Positions 17,128-26,365 of a DNA stretch of 64,000 nucleotides are shown here, in pieces. Position numbers and translations under genes: made by a program. The DNA comes from Mycobacterium sp. Lineage in GTDB: Bacteria > Actinomycetota > Actinomycetes > Mycobacteriales > Mycobacteriaceae. Location: NCBI GenBank assembly GCA_016197405.1, contig JACPVR010000011.1, positions 186,001 through 250,000 on the forward strand. The letters run 5' to 3'. The notes under the pieces are model-generated. The model was not told where the DNA came from and did no database searches. It was given only the letters and a program-made list of their open reading frames with translations. Within the stretch, counting starts at the first letter, position 1, and every line of letters starts with the position of its first letter.

Positions 17128-18585
17128 ATGCACACAGCAGCGGTGCCGGAGATCCGTGAAACACACACGGGCGTCGTGGCGTTGGTCGGCGATCGCGCCT
17201 ACAAGGTGAAAAAACCGGTCACCACCGACTTCCTCGACTTCAGTACGACGGCGCGGCGCGAGCAGGCCTGCGAGCGCGAGGTCAGGCTCAATTCCCGGCT
17301 GTCTGCCGACAGCTATCTCGGCATCGCCCATCTGAGCTCGGTCGACGGCGGCGACCCGGAACCGGTGATCGTGATGCGCCGCTACCCCGACCGGTACCGG
17401 TTGTCGTCGCTGGTGCGCGGCGGCGCCGACGAGCGCCGGCTGCGCGATCAACTGCGAGCGGTCGCGCAGGTGCTGGCCCGTTTCCACGCCGATGCCAGAC
17501 GCGGCAGGGACGTCGATGCCGACGGCACCGTCGCCGCCGTCACCGCACGATGGACCGAGAACCTCGACGAACTGCAGCGCTTCGGCGACATGGTGGATCA
17601 GCAGGTCGTCGGGGAGGTGCGCCGGCTGGCCACCGCGTACCTGGCGGGACGCGCCGTATTGATCGCAACGCGGCTGGCCGACCGGCGGATCGTCGACGGC
17701 CACGCCGATCTGCTGGCCGACGACATCTTCTGCCAACCGGACGGCCCGGCCTTACTGGACTGCCTGGATTTCGACGACCGGCTACGCCATGTCGACGGCG
17801 TGGACGATGCGGCATTCCTGGCCATGGATCTGGAGTTCCTCGGTGCCAGGGAGTTGGGTGATCACTTCATGGCCGAGTACCAGCGGGCCGCTGCCGACCC
17901 CGCCCCGGAATCGCTGGTGGACTTCTACATCGCCTACCGCGCCGTGGTGCGCGCCAAGGTCGACTGCATCCGGTTCGGCCAGGGCGTGTCCGGTGCCCGG
18001 GCCGATGCCCGGCGCCATCTCGACATCGCCCTGAGCCACCTGCGCCACGGAGCCGTGCGCCTGATCCTGGTCGGCGGCGGACCGGGAACCGGCAAGACCA
18101 CGCTCGCCCGGGCGCTTGCGCAAAATCTTGGAGCACAGGTTATTTCGACCGACGATGTCCGACGGGAACTGCAGAGGACCGGGGTGTTGAGCGGAGAGGC
18201 CGGCGCCCTGGACACCGGCCTGTACGCACCGGAGAACGTCGCCGTCGTCTACGACACGGTGCTGCGGCAGGCGCATGTCAGTCTGTCACGCGGTCGCTCG
18301 GTGATCCTCGACGGAACCTGGCGTGATGCCCGCCAGCGCGAGCGGGCCCGCGACCTTGCCCAACAGCTGAGCACCGGGCTCATCGAACTGTCGTGCACGA
18401 CCGAACTCAGCGAGGCCAAGGCCCGCATCGCCGCTCGTACCGCAAGCTCCTCGGATGCCACACCGCAGATTGCCGAGGCCATCACCGATGGCCCCGGTTG
18501 GCAGGGTGCGCATCCCATCAACACCGCACAGCCACTGGCGGATTCGGTCGCCGAAGCACAACAGATCTGCTGCGTGGCCATATGA
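17128..18585 (+). CDS. Phosphotransferase-like/AAA ATPase fusion (Rv2004c-like)
   Basis: A 485-residue two-part protein resembling DosR-regulon Rv2004c. Residues 1-300 look like an aminoglycoside-phosphotransferase-type kinase fold, with DGHADLLADDIF (190-201) and CLDFDD (212-217) at the expected catalytic and metal positions. From residue 310 there is a P-loop kinase/AAA domain with Walker A GGGPGTGKTT (316-325) and STDDVRREL. The substrate is unknown. It is the first gene of a rightward unit in which each stop overlaps the next start. The ATG at 17128 is used; the same frame stays open upstream to 16534 only as antisense to the acg-like gene. Confidence 0.85.
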   Translation: MHTAAVPEIRETHTGVVALVGDRAYKVKKPVTTDFLDFSTTARREQACEREVRLNSRLSADSYLGIAHLSSVDGGDPEPVIVMRRYPDRYRLSSLVRGGADERRLRDQLRAVAQVLARFHADARRGRDVDADGTVAAVTARWTENLDELQRFGDMVDQQVVGEVRRLATAYLAGRAVLIATRLADRRIVDGHADLLADDIFCQPDGPALLDCLDFDDRLRHVDGVDDAAFLAMDLEFLGARELGDHFMAEYQRAAADPAPESLVDFYIAYRAVVRAKVDCIRFGQGVSGARADARRHLDIALSHLRHGAVRLILVGGGPGTGKTTLARALAQNLGAQVISTDDVRRELQRTGVLSGEAGALDTGLYAPENVAVVYDTVLRQAHVSLSRGRSVILDGTWRDARQRERARDLAQQLSTGLIELSCTTELSEAKARIAARTASSSDATPQIAEAITDGPGWQGAHPINTAQPLADSVAEAQQICCVAI

Positions 18586-19514
18586 GCGCGATGAAGGTCG
18601 ACCAGACCGGTGCCGCCGATCCCGTCGTCGTCGGTGTCGACGGCAGCGAGGTGTCCGCCGGGGCGGCCAGATGGGCGGCCGCGGTTGCCGAGAAGTACCA
18701 CCGCCCGTTGCGGATCGTGCACGCCGAACCGTATCTGGGACGGGCCTTTTCCGACGCCGCCGCTGCGATACAGGCCGCGGCACTCGCCGGGGACCGGCAA
18801 CGCGCCGAGGTGATCCTGGCCGATGCCGAAAAATCGGTGCATTCGGAGTTCGCCGCCCTCGAAGTCACGACGGCAGCGTTGCCCGAGCCGGCCGACAGAG
18901 CACTCCCGCGGGCCGGTGACGGTGCCGCGCTGCTGGTCGTGGGCTGCGACGATGTGACACCGGCGGGTGCGCTGCTGATCGGATCGACGACGTTGCAGAC
19001 GGTGATCCACGCGCAGTGCCCGGTGGTGGCCTGGCGCGGCCGCCGGTCCAGGCCCACCGCCGAACCGGTGGTCGTCGGGGTCGGTGGCCGCGAGTTCGAC
19101 ACCGCCCTTGCGGCCGCGTTCGCGTTCGCCGACCGGTTCGGCAGCCCGCTGCGCGCCGTGCGTGCGTGGTCCGGCCACCTCCCGATCGGCGACATCATCG
19201 TTGCCGACAGTGCCGATTCGGCGGGTCCAGAAGCGGTACAGCGCGACGAACTCGCCGCGGCCGTCGAGCCGTGGCAGCGACGCTATCCCGGAGTCGAGGT
19301 CAGCCTCGTCCTGGAACCGGCCAAGCCCAGCCTGGCGCTGCTGACGCACGCCGCCGACGCCCAGTTGGTCGTCATTGCCAGTCGTGGCCGAAATGTGTTG
19401 TTGAGCAGTGTCATCGGCTCGACCGGGCTCAATCTGCTGCACCATTCACCGGTACCCGTGATGCTCTGCCGCCAAGGGCGCGATACCGCGACGACCCAGA
19501 AGGGAACACCGTGA
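18582..19514 (+). CDS. Universal stress protein, tandem domains with altered nucleotide loops
   Basis: A 310-residue two-domain USP that starts at the ATG at 18582, overlapping the previous stop as ATGA. Domain 1 ([13 protein letters not shown]) has its loop changed to GCDDVTPAGALLIGS, with Asp for the second Gly. Domain 2 has ASRGRNVLLSSVIGS, with Ala for the first Gly. Nucleotide binding may be weakened in both halves, so this copy does not fit either of the other two USP groups in the window. It is followed without a gap by another USP. Confidence 0.87.
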   Translation: MSAMKVDQTGAADPVVVGVDGSEVSAGAARWAAAVAEKYHRPLRIVHAEPYLGRAFSDAAAAIQAAALAGDRQRAEVILADAEKSVHSEFAALEVTTAALPEPADRALPRAGDGAALLVVGCDDVTPAGALLIGSTTLQTVIHAQCPVVAWRGRRSRPTAEPVVVGVGGREFDTALAAAFAFADRFGSPLRAVRAWSGHLPIGDIIVADSADSAGPEAVQRDELAAAVEPWQRRYPGVEVSLVLEPAKPSLALLTHAADAQLVVIASRGRNVLLSSVIGSTGLNLLHHSPVPVMLCRQGRDTATTQKGTP

Positions 19515-20350
19515 TGCACGACAAGAAATCCCGACCGGTGATCGTGGGGATCGATGGTTCCAAGGCGGCACTGCGAGCGGCACTGTGGGCCGCCGAGGAG
19601 GCCGCCGGCCGAGACACCGTGTTGCGTCTGACGCATGTGGTGGATCCCCACCGTGATATCGACGCCGAATACGACAGGGCCTACCGCATTCTGCACCGCG
19701 CATGGGAGGCGGTGCAGTCCCACGGGCCGGCAGTCAAGCTGGAGTCCGATGTGCTGCAAGGTGATCCCGTGGAGGAACTGGCCGGGGCATCGCGGCGCGC
19801 ACAACTGGTGTGTGTCGGTTTCAAGGGCCGAAACGACTCCGGTCGGCGGATGCGCGGGTCGACCGCCGCGCTCCTCGCCCGCACCGCGTTCTCCCCGGTG
19901 GCGATTGTCCGACGGCGTAAGACCGACTCGAAGGCGCGGCAGCGGTGTGTAATCGCGGTGCTCGACGAGTCACCCGGATCGCATGAAGTGCTGCAGGTTG
20001 CGGTCGGCGAAGCGCTCATCCGCCAAGCGGCCGTACTGGCGCTCACGCCGTGGGTGCCTGAGCGCCACGACCTCGACAGTGCTGAGAGCGGCAGTGTCCG
20101 AAACCAACTCGCGCAGTTGTTGGAGCGCGCCGAGGACGAGGACACCGATATCGCGCTCAGTACCGCGCCGATGCCCGCCGAACTGCTCGAGGTGCTGGCC
20201 CGCCGGCCCAAGGTCGAACAACTGCTCGTCCTGGACGAAAGTCGGCCCGATCTGGTCGAAGACCTCGTCGGTCCCGAAGCCCGCGCGGCGCTGCGCAAGT
20301 GCAACTGTTCGTTGTTGATCATCCATTCTGCGCCGGAAGACCAGCGATGA
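19514..20350 (+). CDS. Universal stress protein with degenerate C-terminal domain
   Basis: A 278-residue USP starting at the ATG at 19514, which overlaps the upstream stop as TGATG; GAAGGGA provides a ribosome site. Domain 1 (VIVGIDGSKAALRA) has the loop GFKGRNDSGRRMRGS. Domain 2 has no loop and ends DLVGPEARAALRKCNCSLLIIHS, the VGP...CS-hydrophobic tail of the half-degenerate subclass. It sits third in the five-gene operon. Confidence 0.88.
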   Translation: MHDKKSRPVIVGIDGSKAALRAALWAAEEAAGRDTVLRLTHVVDPHRDIDAEYDRAYRILHRAWEAVQSHGPAVKLESDVLQGDPVEELAGASRRAQLVCVGFKGRNDSGRRMRGSTAALLARTAFSPVAIVRRRKTDSKARQRCVIAVLDESPGSHEVLQVAVGEALIRQAAVLALTPWVPERHDLDSAESGSVRNQLAQLLERAEDEDTDIALSTAPMPAELLEVLARRPKVEQLLVLDESRPDLVEDLVGPEARAALRKCNCSLLIIHSAPEDQR

Positions 20351-20952
20351 CGAACATGGAGACCTTCACCTTCGGATGGAAACGCACCTGGTGGACCCGC
20401 GTCGCCGGACGCAATCGGCTGGTGCGTCCGGTGGATCGCATCGAAGCCCTGGTGTCGGCGCTCGCGGTGTTCTCGATGATCATGATGGCACCGGTGGCCG
20501 CCGCCATCGGGACCTCGGTGCACGAGGTACGGTCCCAGTTCTACGCCGGCCAGGCCGACACGCGGCATCAGGTGACGGCCACCGCTGTCGGGGACGCCGC
20601 GGTGGTGACCACCCCCAGCGCGGTGAAGTTCATCGTGCCGGCGAGGTGGGATGCCGCAGGTCGGCGACATGAGGAGCGGATCGAGTGGTCCGATATGGCG
20701 AAAGCGGGGGAGAACCTCGCGATCTGGGTCGATGACCGGGGTGAGCGTGTTGATCCGCCGGCGCCGCCCAGCCGGGCCGATGCCGAAGCGATCGGCGCCG
20801 CCGCGGTGGTGTGGCTCGGTTTCTCGTGCATCACCGGCGCAGGCCTCACCGTGCTGCATCGGTACTTCGACCGACGCCGGTACGCGGACTGGGACCGTCA
20901 GATGCGCGCCGAGGTCGGCGACGACGGCGACCGGCGAGGACGCCAGACATGA
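20347..20952 (+). CDS. Rv1733c-like two-TM membrane protein
   Basis: A 201-residue membrane protein with the layout of M. tuberculosis Rv1733c, a DosR-induced latency antigen. It has a short basic cytoplasmic start ([13 protein letters not shown]), one transmembrane helix at about 37-57, an extracytoplasmic domain of about 100 residues with [11 protein letters not shown] and [10 protein letters not shown], then a second helix ([20 protein letters not shown]) and a charged cytoplasmic tail. The function is unknown. It starts with ATGA overlap to the preceding USP and ends with ATGA overlap to the next. Confidence 0.87.
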   Translation: MTNMETFTFGWKRTWWTRVAGRNRLVRPVDRIEALVSALAVFSMIMMAPVAAAIGTSVHEVRSQFYAGQADTRHQVTATAVGDAAVVTTPSAVKFIVPARWDAAGRRHEERIEWSDMAKAGENLAIWVDDRGERVDPPAPPSRADAEAIGAAAVVWLGFSCITGAGLTVLHRYFDRRRYADWDRQMRAEVGDDGDRRGRQT

Positions 20953-21809
20953 CGGGAATCATCGTCGGCGTCGACGGTTCGGCTGCGGCCCGGGCCGCAG
21001 CCGACTGGGCGGCGCGCGAGGCATCGATGCGAAACCTGCCGCTGACACTGGTGAACATCCTGCCGTCCGCGGTGGCACGCGAGTGGTCAGAGCTGCCGTC
21101 TGCGGAACTGACTGCGCTGCTGGAGGACAACGCACGCGTGGTGCTGCGCGAGGCAGGTGAATCGGCGGCGGCAGCCGCGGCCGGCGGCCGGTATCCGCTT
21201 CGGCTGCGAACCGAGTTCGCCTCCGGCGCAAAGGTATCGACGCTCATCGACATGTCCGGGACTGCGGACATGGTGGTCGTCGGCTGCCGCGGCCTGGGCC
21301 GGGTTGCGCAACGGGTGCTGGGTTCGGTGAGTGCGGCACTCATCAGGCATTCCCGGTGTCCGGTCGCCGTGGTGCACGATGACGTTCGGCACCCGGCCGA
21401 TGCCGGCGTCGTGGTCGGCGTGGACGGCTCGCCGGCATCCGAACCGGCTCTGGCCATCGCCTTCGACCATGCCTCGCGCCGCGGGGTGGAACTCGTCGCC
21501 GTGCACGCCTTCAGTGATGTGACCGCGCTGGAATTACCGGGTCTGCAGTTCCTCGAAGTGCGCCGGGAAGCCGAGGAACTGTTGGCGCAGCGGCTGGCCG
21601 GTTGGCAGGAACGGTATCCCGATGTGCGGGTCCGGTGTGTGGTCGTGCTGGACCGCCCGGCGCATCAACTGCTGGAGCAATCCGAATCCGCTCAGCTGAC
21701 GGTTGTGGGCAGCCACGGCCGGGGCGACTTCGCCGGCATGCTGCTGGGCTCGGTCAGCGCCGCGGTGGCCGAGTCGGCCCACAATCCCGTCATCGTCGCG
21801 CGGTCATAG
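20949..21809 (+). CDS. Universal stress protein, tandem UspA domains, both intact
   Basis: A 286-residue USP with two complete nucleotide loops, [15 protein letters not shown] and [15 protein letters not shown], and two GVDGS starts. It is the last gene of the coupled operon beginning at 17128; its ATG overlaps the stop of the Rv1733c-like gene. Its second domain is very like that of the first USP in the window (shared [14 protein letters not shown]). It converges on devR with a 15-bp gap and no visible terminator. Confidence 0.9.
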   Translation: MTGIIVGVDGSAAARAAADWAAREASMRNLPLTLVNILPSAVAREWSELPSAELTALLEDNARVVLREAGESAAAAAAGGRYPLRLRTEFASGAKVSTLIDMSGTADMVVVGCRGLGRVAQRVLGSVSAALIRHSRCPVAVVHDDVRHPADAGVVVGVDGSPASEPALAIAFDHASRRGVELVAVHAFSDVTALELPGLQFLEVRREAEELLAQRLAGWQERYPDVRVRCVVVLDRPAHQLLEQSESAQLTVVGSHGRGDFAGMLLGSVSAAVAESAHNPVIVARS

Positions 21810-21824
21810 CGGCGTGCCCGTCGG

Positions 21825-22478
21825 TCACCCCTGCTGGTTGCCCGGGTTCTGTTTGAGTCGGGACACGAACACCGCTGCCTGCGTCCGGCGCTCCATACCG
21901 AGTTTGGCCAGTAGCCGGGACACATAGTTCTTCACCGTCTTCTCCGCCAGGAACATGCGCGCGGCGATCTGCCGGTTCGTCAGGCCTTCGCCGAGCAGGT
22001 CCAGCAGCACCCGCTCCTGGTCACTGAGCGCGGAGAGGGGATCGGCGGGTTTGGCCGTGGCGTCGCGCAACCGGGTCATCAGCGCCGCGGCGGCCCGGTT
22101 GTCCAGCAGTGATCGTCCCGCTCCCACCTCCTTGATGGCGCTGGCGAGCTGCATTCCGGTGATGTCCTTGACGACATAGCCGCTGGCCCCGGCCAGTATT
22201 GCGTCGAGCATCGCTTCGTCGGAGGTGAACGAGGTCAGCATCAGGCAGCGCAGGCCCGCCACCTCCGAGAGCAGTTCCCTGCACAGTTCGATGCCGTTGC
22301 CGTCGGGTAGCTGCACGTCGAGTACGGCGACATCGGGCCGTAGCGCCGGTATCCGCGCCAGGGCCTGGGCCACCGAGCCGGCCTCGCCGACGACTTCCAG
22401 CTCGGGATCGGCGCCGAGCAGATCGATGAGTCCGCGACGGACCACCTCGTGGTCGTCGACCAGGAAGACTCTCACCAT
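21825..22478 (-). CDS. devR: DevR/DosR hypoxia response regulator
   Basis: A 217-residue NarL/LuxR-type regulator of the same length as M. tuberculosis DosR and nearly identical over long stretches. The receiver domain has the acidic pair Asp8/Asp9, phosphorylation site Asp54, Thr82 and Lys104. The C-terminal helix-turn-helix (LSDQERVLL...[15 protein letters not shown]) keeps Lys180, Lys183 and Asn184, the counterparts of the DNA-contact residues. It activates genes bearing the DosR box when phosphorylated by DevS/DosT. The ATG at 22478 is chosen by alignment; the frame opens at 22550. It lies 93 bp behind the NRAMP gene, not beside devS, and no DosR box is seen immediately upstream. Confidence 0.96.
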   Translation of the reverse strand: MVRVFLVDDHEVVRRGLIDLLGADPELEVVGEAGSVAQALARIPALRPDVAVLDVQLPDGNGIELCRELLSEVAGLRCLMLTSFTSDEAMLDAILAGASGYVVKDITGMQLASAIKEVGAGRSLLDNRAAAALMTRLRDATAKPADPLSALSDQERVLLDLLGEGLTNRQIAARMFLAEKTVKNYVSRLLAKLGMERRTQAAVFVSRLKQNPGNQQG

Positions 22479-22571
22479 GTGCACGCCCCGTAGAAGTCTC
22501 AATCGTGCTGGAAACACCTCAAGGCTACGTTCTGTCTCATCCGACGGCACCCAAACCGGGCATAGCTGCGC

Positions 22572-23807
22572 TCAACGCCGCAACGATGTGAGGAAAAGCG
22601 CGACCACACACAGCACCACCACGGCGGTGGTGGCCAGATAGGCGATCGTCGCGGCGGGCCCGGCGGCCCACCGGCCCATCAGGTTACGGTCGCGCGCTAT
22701 CCCGATCATCGCGAGCAGCAGCGGCGCCAGGAGGACGGCATTGAGAACCTGCGTGGCCACCAGGATGTCGATCAGCGGAATACCGGGAATCAGGACCGCG
22801 GTCGCACTGATGACGGTCACCATGCCGAAGGTCAGGTAGAACGGCTTGGCCTCGGCGAAGGAATCGTCCATGGCCGCTTCGATACCGGCGTATTCGCAGA
22901 CCGAGTATGCCGTCGACAGCGGCAGGACCGAGGCGGCCAGCAGCGCAGCTCCGAGCAGCCCGAGTGCGAACAGTGTCGAAGCCGCACCGCCGGCAAGCGG
23001 TTCCAGCGCCACCGCGGCGTCCGCGGCATCGGTGATGGACCGGTGATCGCGGTGCAGGGTGGCCGCGCAGGCCACCACGACGAAGAACCCGATCACACCG
23101 GTCAGGACCGCGCCGGTGACGACGTCGACGCGCTCGAGCACCAGATCCTCGGTACGCAACTTCTTGTCGACCGCATAGGACTGGATGAACGACAGCCCCC
23201 ACGGAGCGAGCGTGGTCCCGACCGTCGCGGTGACGATTGCGATGGTCGCGGCGTCAACGGGCATGGTCGGCACCAGCAGACCGTGCACGGCGGCACCCCA
23301 GTCCGGATGCGCGAGAACGCCAGAGGCGATGTAGGCCAGGAAGACCGTCGACAACAGCAGCAGGAAGTGCTCCACCCGATGAAAGCTCCCGCGCAGCACC
23401 AGCAGTGAGACAAGCAACGCCGCCACGGGCACGCTGAGGTATCTGCTGATCCCGAAAAGCTCGGAAGCCGCTGCAATTCCGGCGAACTCGGCGCAGGTGG
23501 TGCCGATGTTGGCGATGACGAGCAGCACCAGGGCGAGCGCGCCGCGCCGGACTCCGTAGCGCTGACGCACCAGCCCGATCAGCCCCTGTCCGGTGACCAC
23601 GCCCATGCGCGCCGCCAAACCGTGGAACAACACCAGGGCGCCGGTGGACAGCAGCAGAACCCAGAGCAGCTGATAACCATGGCCCGCGCCGAGCACCGAG
23701 TAGGTGGTGATCCCCGCCGGGTCGTCGTCGGACAATCCGGCGAGCAACCCCGGACCGACGACTGCCAACAACGCGCCCGCGGACAGCCGTGCCGTGCGGG
23801 TCCTCAT
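22572..23807 (-). CDS. NRAMP-like divalent-metal transporter with non-canonical metal site
   Basis: A 411-residue membrane protein of the NRAMP fold (about 11 helices). The two helix-breaking metal motifs are altered. TM1 has DPAG (29-32) in place of DPGN. TM6 has LAPW (200-203) where canonical NRAMPs have MPH, so the metal-selective Met is Ala and the His is Trp. Loss of that Met is a feature of NRAMP relatives that take hard ions such as Mg, so Mn/Fe transport should not be assumed. The ATG at 23807 overlaps the stop of the MgtE-N/PRC gene (ATGA); a GTG at 23819 is an alternative. Confidence 0.88.
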   Translation of the reverse strand: MRTRTARLSAGALLAVVGPGLLAGLSDDDPAGITTYSVLGAGHGYQLLWVLLLSTGALVLFHGLAARMGVVTGQGLIGLVRQRYGVRRGALALVLLVIANIGTTCAEFAGIAAASELFGISRYLSVPVAALLVSLLVLRGSFHRVEHFLLLLSTVFLAYIASGVLAHPDWGAAVHGLLVPTMPVDAATIAIVTATVGTTLAPWGLSFIQSYAVDKKLRTEDLVLERVDVVTGAVLTGVIGFFVVVACAATLHRDHRSITDAADAAVALEPLAGGAASTLFALGLLGAALLAASVLPLSTAYSVCEYAGIEAAMDDSFAEAKPFYLTFGMVTVISATAVLIPGIPLIDILVATQVLNAVLLAPLLLAMIGIARDRNLMGRWAAGPAATIAYLATTAVVVLCVVALFLTSLRR

Positions 23808-24676
23808 CGGCGCGGCCACACCCGGGAGCGGATGAAGCGCCGGCCCAGCATGGCGGGGCGGCGAGAAAGGCGCGCCCGCCAGTGTTTCGAGTGTTCGACG
23901 GGCATGGCTGCCACGATTCGGGCCGCGGCGTCTGCCGGCATGGCTCGCAGGACCCGTTCGCCGACCGCCGGGTCCGTGGTGGAAACCGCCGCCGCCGCGG
24001 CGCGCGGCGGCCGGACCGCCAGCACCTCGGCGGCCGATTCGGTGTCGAGCCTGTCCAGCAGCGCGGCCAGCCGCGACGCGTCCAGATGGTGCACGGCGGA
24101 TCGGGCGGTGGCCAGCTGCACGGCGTGGCCCCGTTCGGAGGTCAGGTGTAAGTCGTTCCAGGTCACCACATCCCGACCGCGGCGTGCGTCAAACCCCGGC
24201 ACCCCGAGCCGCCGCAGTACCGCCCCGAAGCCGACCTCGACACCGGCCAATTCGAGCCGTTCGGCTCCGGTCCGCACCAGCAGGACGTCGGCGACCCTGG
24301 CCAGTCGTTGGCCGACGACATCGATGATCTGGGTGTCGAGTACGTCCCGGACCAGCAGGATCTCGTCGGTGCCGAGCTCGTCATGGATGGCGCTGACGCG
24401 GTAGGCGCCGTCGTCGATACCACCGCGAACCCGGATCATGGCGGTGCCGAAGACGTCGACGGCGGCCCACGGCAGGAGCAGATCGGCGGCCCTGCCTCGC
24501 CGAACCAGCAACCGCTCCACCATCAACGGGCCGGACTGCCGGTCGAGTTCGGTGGTCACGTCGGCCAGGTGGCCGATGAGTCGTCCGTCGTGTGCCCGCA
24601 CTGGGTGACCGATCTGCCCGCTGAGCAGGACGAGGTCGGATCCGCCCCCGGTGGGGCGTGATCCCCGAGTAGTCAC
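23804..24676 (-). CDS. PRC-barrel/MgtE N-domain regulatory protein
   Basis: A 290-residue soluble protein. The N-terminal half carries PRC-barrel-like repeats (IGHPVRAHDGRLIGHLADV, VVGQRLARVADVLLV). The C-terminal part resembles the superhelical N domain of the magnesium channel MgtE (LAALLDRLDTESAAEVLAV, ERVLRAMPADAAARIVAAMP). No membrane channel domain is present, so it is not itself a transporter. Its stop overlaps the start of the NRAMP-like gene, and it probably senses or gates that transporter. The GTG at 24676 has no Shine-Dalgarno but a good -10 element 7 nt upstream, suggesting leaderless expression. Confidence 0.8.
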   Translation of the reverse strand: MTTRGSRPTGGGSDLVLLSGQIGHPVRAHDGRLIGHLADVTTELDRQSGPLMVERLLVRRGRAADLLLPWAAVDVFGTAMIRVRGGIDDGAYRVSAIHDELGTDEILLVRDVLDTQIIDVVGQRLARVADVLLVRTGAERLELAGVEVGFGAVLRRLGVPGFDARRGRDVVTWNDLHLTSERGHAVQLATARSAVHHLDASRLAALLDRLDTESAAEVLAVRPPRAAAAAVSTTDPAVGERVLRAMPADAAARIVAAMPVEHSKHWRARLSRRPAMLGRRFIRSRVWPRR

Positions 24677-24683
24677 GAACTGC

Positions 24684-24689
24684 AGATTA
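24684..24689 (-). promoter_or_regulatory. -10 element for leaderless expression of the MgtE-N/NRAMP unit
   Basis: On the minus strand TAATCT lies 7 nt before the GTG at 24676, inside the 27-bp gap after the USP gene. CATAAT overlaps it. The spacing puts transcription start at or next to the start codon. This would let MgtE-N, NRAMP and perhaps devR be transcribed independently of the upstream USP. Confidence 0.4.
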
Positions 24690-24703
24690 TGACAGCGCGC
24701 AGA

Positions 24704-25585
24704 TCAGTCGCCGCGTACCACGAGCACCGGCGCTTTCGCGTGCTGCGCAACGGCCGCGCTGACGGACCCGAGCAGCATGCCGGTGAAACCGCCTCGGCCG
24801 TGGCTTCCGACGACGACCAGTTGCGCATGCTCGGACTCGTCGACCAACCAGCGCGCGGGCTGGTCGCAGACGATGCGCTTGCGCACCTGCACGTCCGGGT
24901 AGCGTTCCCGCCAGCCGGCGAGGCGTTCGGCCAGGACCTCGTGGCCCTCCTCCTCGAATGTCTCCCAGTCCATGCCCACCATCGGTATGACGCCGACATC
25001 GCTCCAGGCGTGCAGCGCGACGAGTTCGACACCGCGGCGGGATGCTTCGTCGAAGGCCGCCGCGGTGGCGCCTTCCGAGGCCGGTGAACCGTCGACGCCG
25101 AGCAGCACCGGCGAGGTGGGGTCGGCCTGGTGTGCCTCGTCGGCGTGCACGATGGCGACCGGGCAGTGCGCGTGATGCAGAAGCGCGCTGCTCACCGAGC
25201 CGAGGAGGACGCGGCCGAATGCGCCCATACCGCGGCTGCCGACGACGATCATCTGCGCCTGGCTCGATGCGTGGACCAGTTCGGCGATGTCGTTGCCGTG
25301 CAGCACCTCTGTCGAGATGGTGGGCGGCTCGGAACCGGGCCACTGCGCATGCACGATCTTGGTGGCATGCGCGATGACGCTCAGCGCATTCTCCTCCTGC
25401 CACGCCGAGAAGCTCCCCTGCAGATAGGCGACCGGCCAGCTCACCTGGACCGGTGCGATGACATGAACCAGAGTTATTGGTGCACAGCGCAGTTCGGCCT
25501 CCAGCGTGGCCCAGCGTGTCGCCGCGTCGGATTCCGGCGATCCGTCGACGGCAACCAGAATTCCGTGCTTGGTGTGATCGGACAT
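24704..25585 (-). CDS. Universal stress protein, tandem UspA domains, both intact
   Basis: A 293-residue USP with both loops intact: [15 protein letters not shown] and [15 protein letters not shown]. The ATG at 25585 follows AAAGAAG at about 7 nt; an ATG five codons earlier is possible. A good DosR-like box ends about 60 bp upstream. It is the first gene of the leftward run ending in devR. In M. tuberculosis a USP gene (Rv3134c) also precedes devR, so the arrangement is comparable, with two transport genes inserted between them. Confidence 0.9.
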   Translation of the reverse strand: MSDHTKHGILVAVDGSPESDAATRWATLEAELRCAPITLVHVIAPVQVSWPVAYLQGSFSAWQEENALSVIAHATKIVHAQWPGSEPPTISTEVLHGNDIAELVHASSQAQMIVVGSRGMGAFGRVLLGSVSSALLHHAHCPVAIVHADEAHQADPTSPVLLGVDGSPASEGATAAAFDEASRRGVELVALHAWSDVGVIPMVGMDWETFEEEGHEVLAERLAGWRERYPDVQVRKRIVCDQPARWLVDESEHAQLVVVGSHGRGGFTGMLLGSVSAAVAQHAKAPVLVVRGD

Positions 25586-25647
25586 GGTGACTTCTTTCAT
25601 CGTGGACCCGATATCCGACGCTATCGAGGACTCGGACCGGGCAGACA

Positions 25648-25661
25648 GGGTCTTTCGTCCT
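25648..25661. promoter_or_regulatory. DosR box (11/14)
   Basis: GGGTCTTTCGTCCT matches 11 of 14 core positions with both W positions satisfied. It is 63 bp from the USP start at 25585 and 105 bp from the divergent gene start at 25766. It is one of the strongest candidates in the window. Confidence 0.55.
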
Positions 25662-25765
25662 CCGGTCCGGCGCCGGGAGTCCCCGTGCACTCCGACCAGT
25701 CGGCCCTTCTGCATCCGCTGCGGCGCGCCGACCATTGGAGGCAGGATCGAGAGAGGCGTCACGAC

Positions 25766-26365
25766 ATGGGTAACTGCCTGTACGGGCATCCGAACGCCGC
25801 ACACCGGGACCGCTGCGAGCAATGCGGCGCGCCGGTCATCGACGACGGCCAGGACGCTGCGCGTAACGGTGCCCGGCGCACCAGGATAGGGGTGGCCGCC
25901 GGCGCGGCCGCTGCGGTGGCCCTGGTGGCCGGCATCACCGCAATCGGTGTCCGGGGCGGGGATTCGCCGAAACCTCCGGAAGCGGGCCGCAACGCCGACA
26001 GCAGCCAGATACAGCAATGGTGGTCCGGCGCCCAGCAGCACGTCGTCGAGCTCGACTCGGCGTTACGCGATATGCGCTGGGCGCTCAAACATCTGGACCG
26101 GCAACGATTCCGGGAGTCCTGCCAGACCATGCACGATGCGTCGGCGGTCGGCCTGCAGGCTCATGTCCCCACCCCGGACCCGGATGTGACCAGTGAACTG
26201 CAGGCGGCGATACAGGACGCGCATTCCGCCGCGCACATCTGCCTGTCGGTCACCGCGGGATCGGTGAACAACTACGACGGAGAGTTCCTAGCCGATCTCG
26301 ATCAGGCCCAGAACCACCTGAAGGCGGCCCAGGACCTGATCATCGAAGAGTTGTCCTCGCCTTAG
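25766..26365 (+). CDS. Membrane-anchored zinc-ribbon protein of unknown function
   Basis: A 199-residue protein. The N-terminus has a probable zinc site (CLYGHPN...RCEQCGAP: Cys4, His8, Cys17, Cys20), then a transmembrane helix at about 42-62 ([20 protein letters not shown]), and an outer helical domain ([19 protein letters not shown]) with two further cysteines. The topology implied is zinc ribbon inside and helical domain outside. No family name is recognised. It is divergent from the USP at 25585 and shares its promoter region with the DosR-like box. AGAGG lies about 10 nt before the ATG. Its end overlaps the convergent USP by 4 bp. Confidence 0.75.
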   Translation: MGNCLYGHPNAAHRDRCEQCGAPVIDDGQDAARNGARRTRIGVAAGAAAAVALVAGITAIGVRGGDSPKPPEAGRNADSSQIQQWWSGAQQHVVELDSALRDMRWALKHLDRQRFRESCQTMHDASAVGLQAHVPTPDPDVTSELQAAIQDAHSAAHICLSVTAGSVNNYDGEFLADLDQAQNHLKAAQDLIIEELSSP

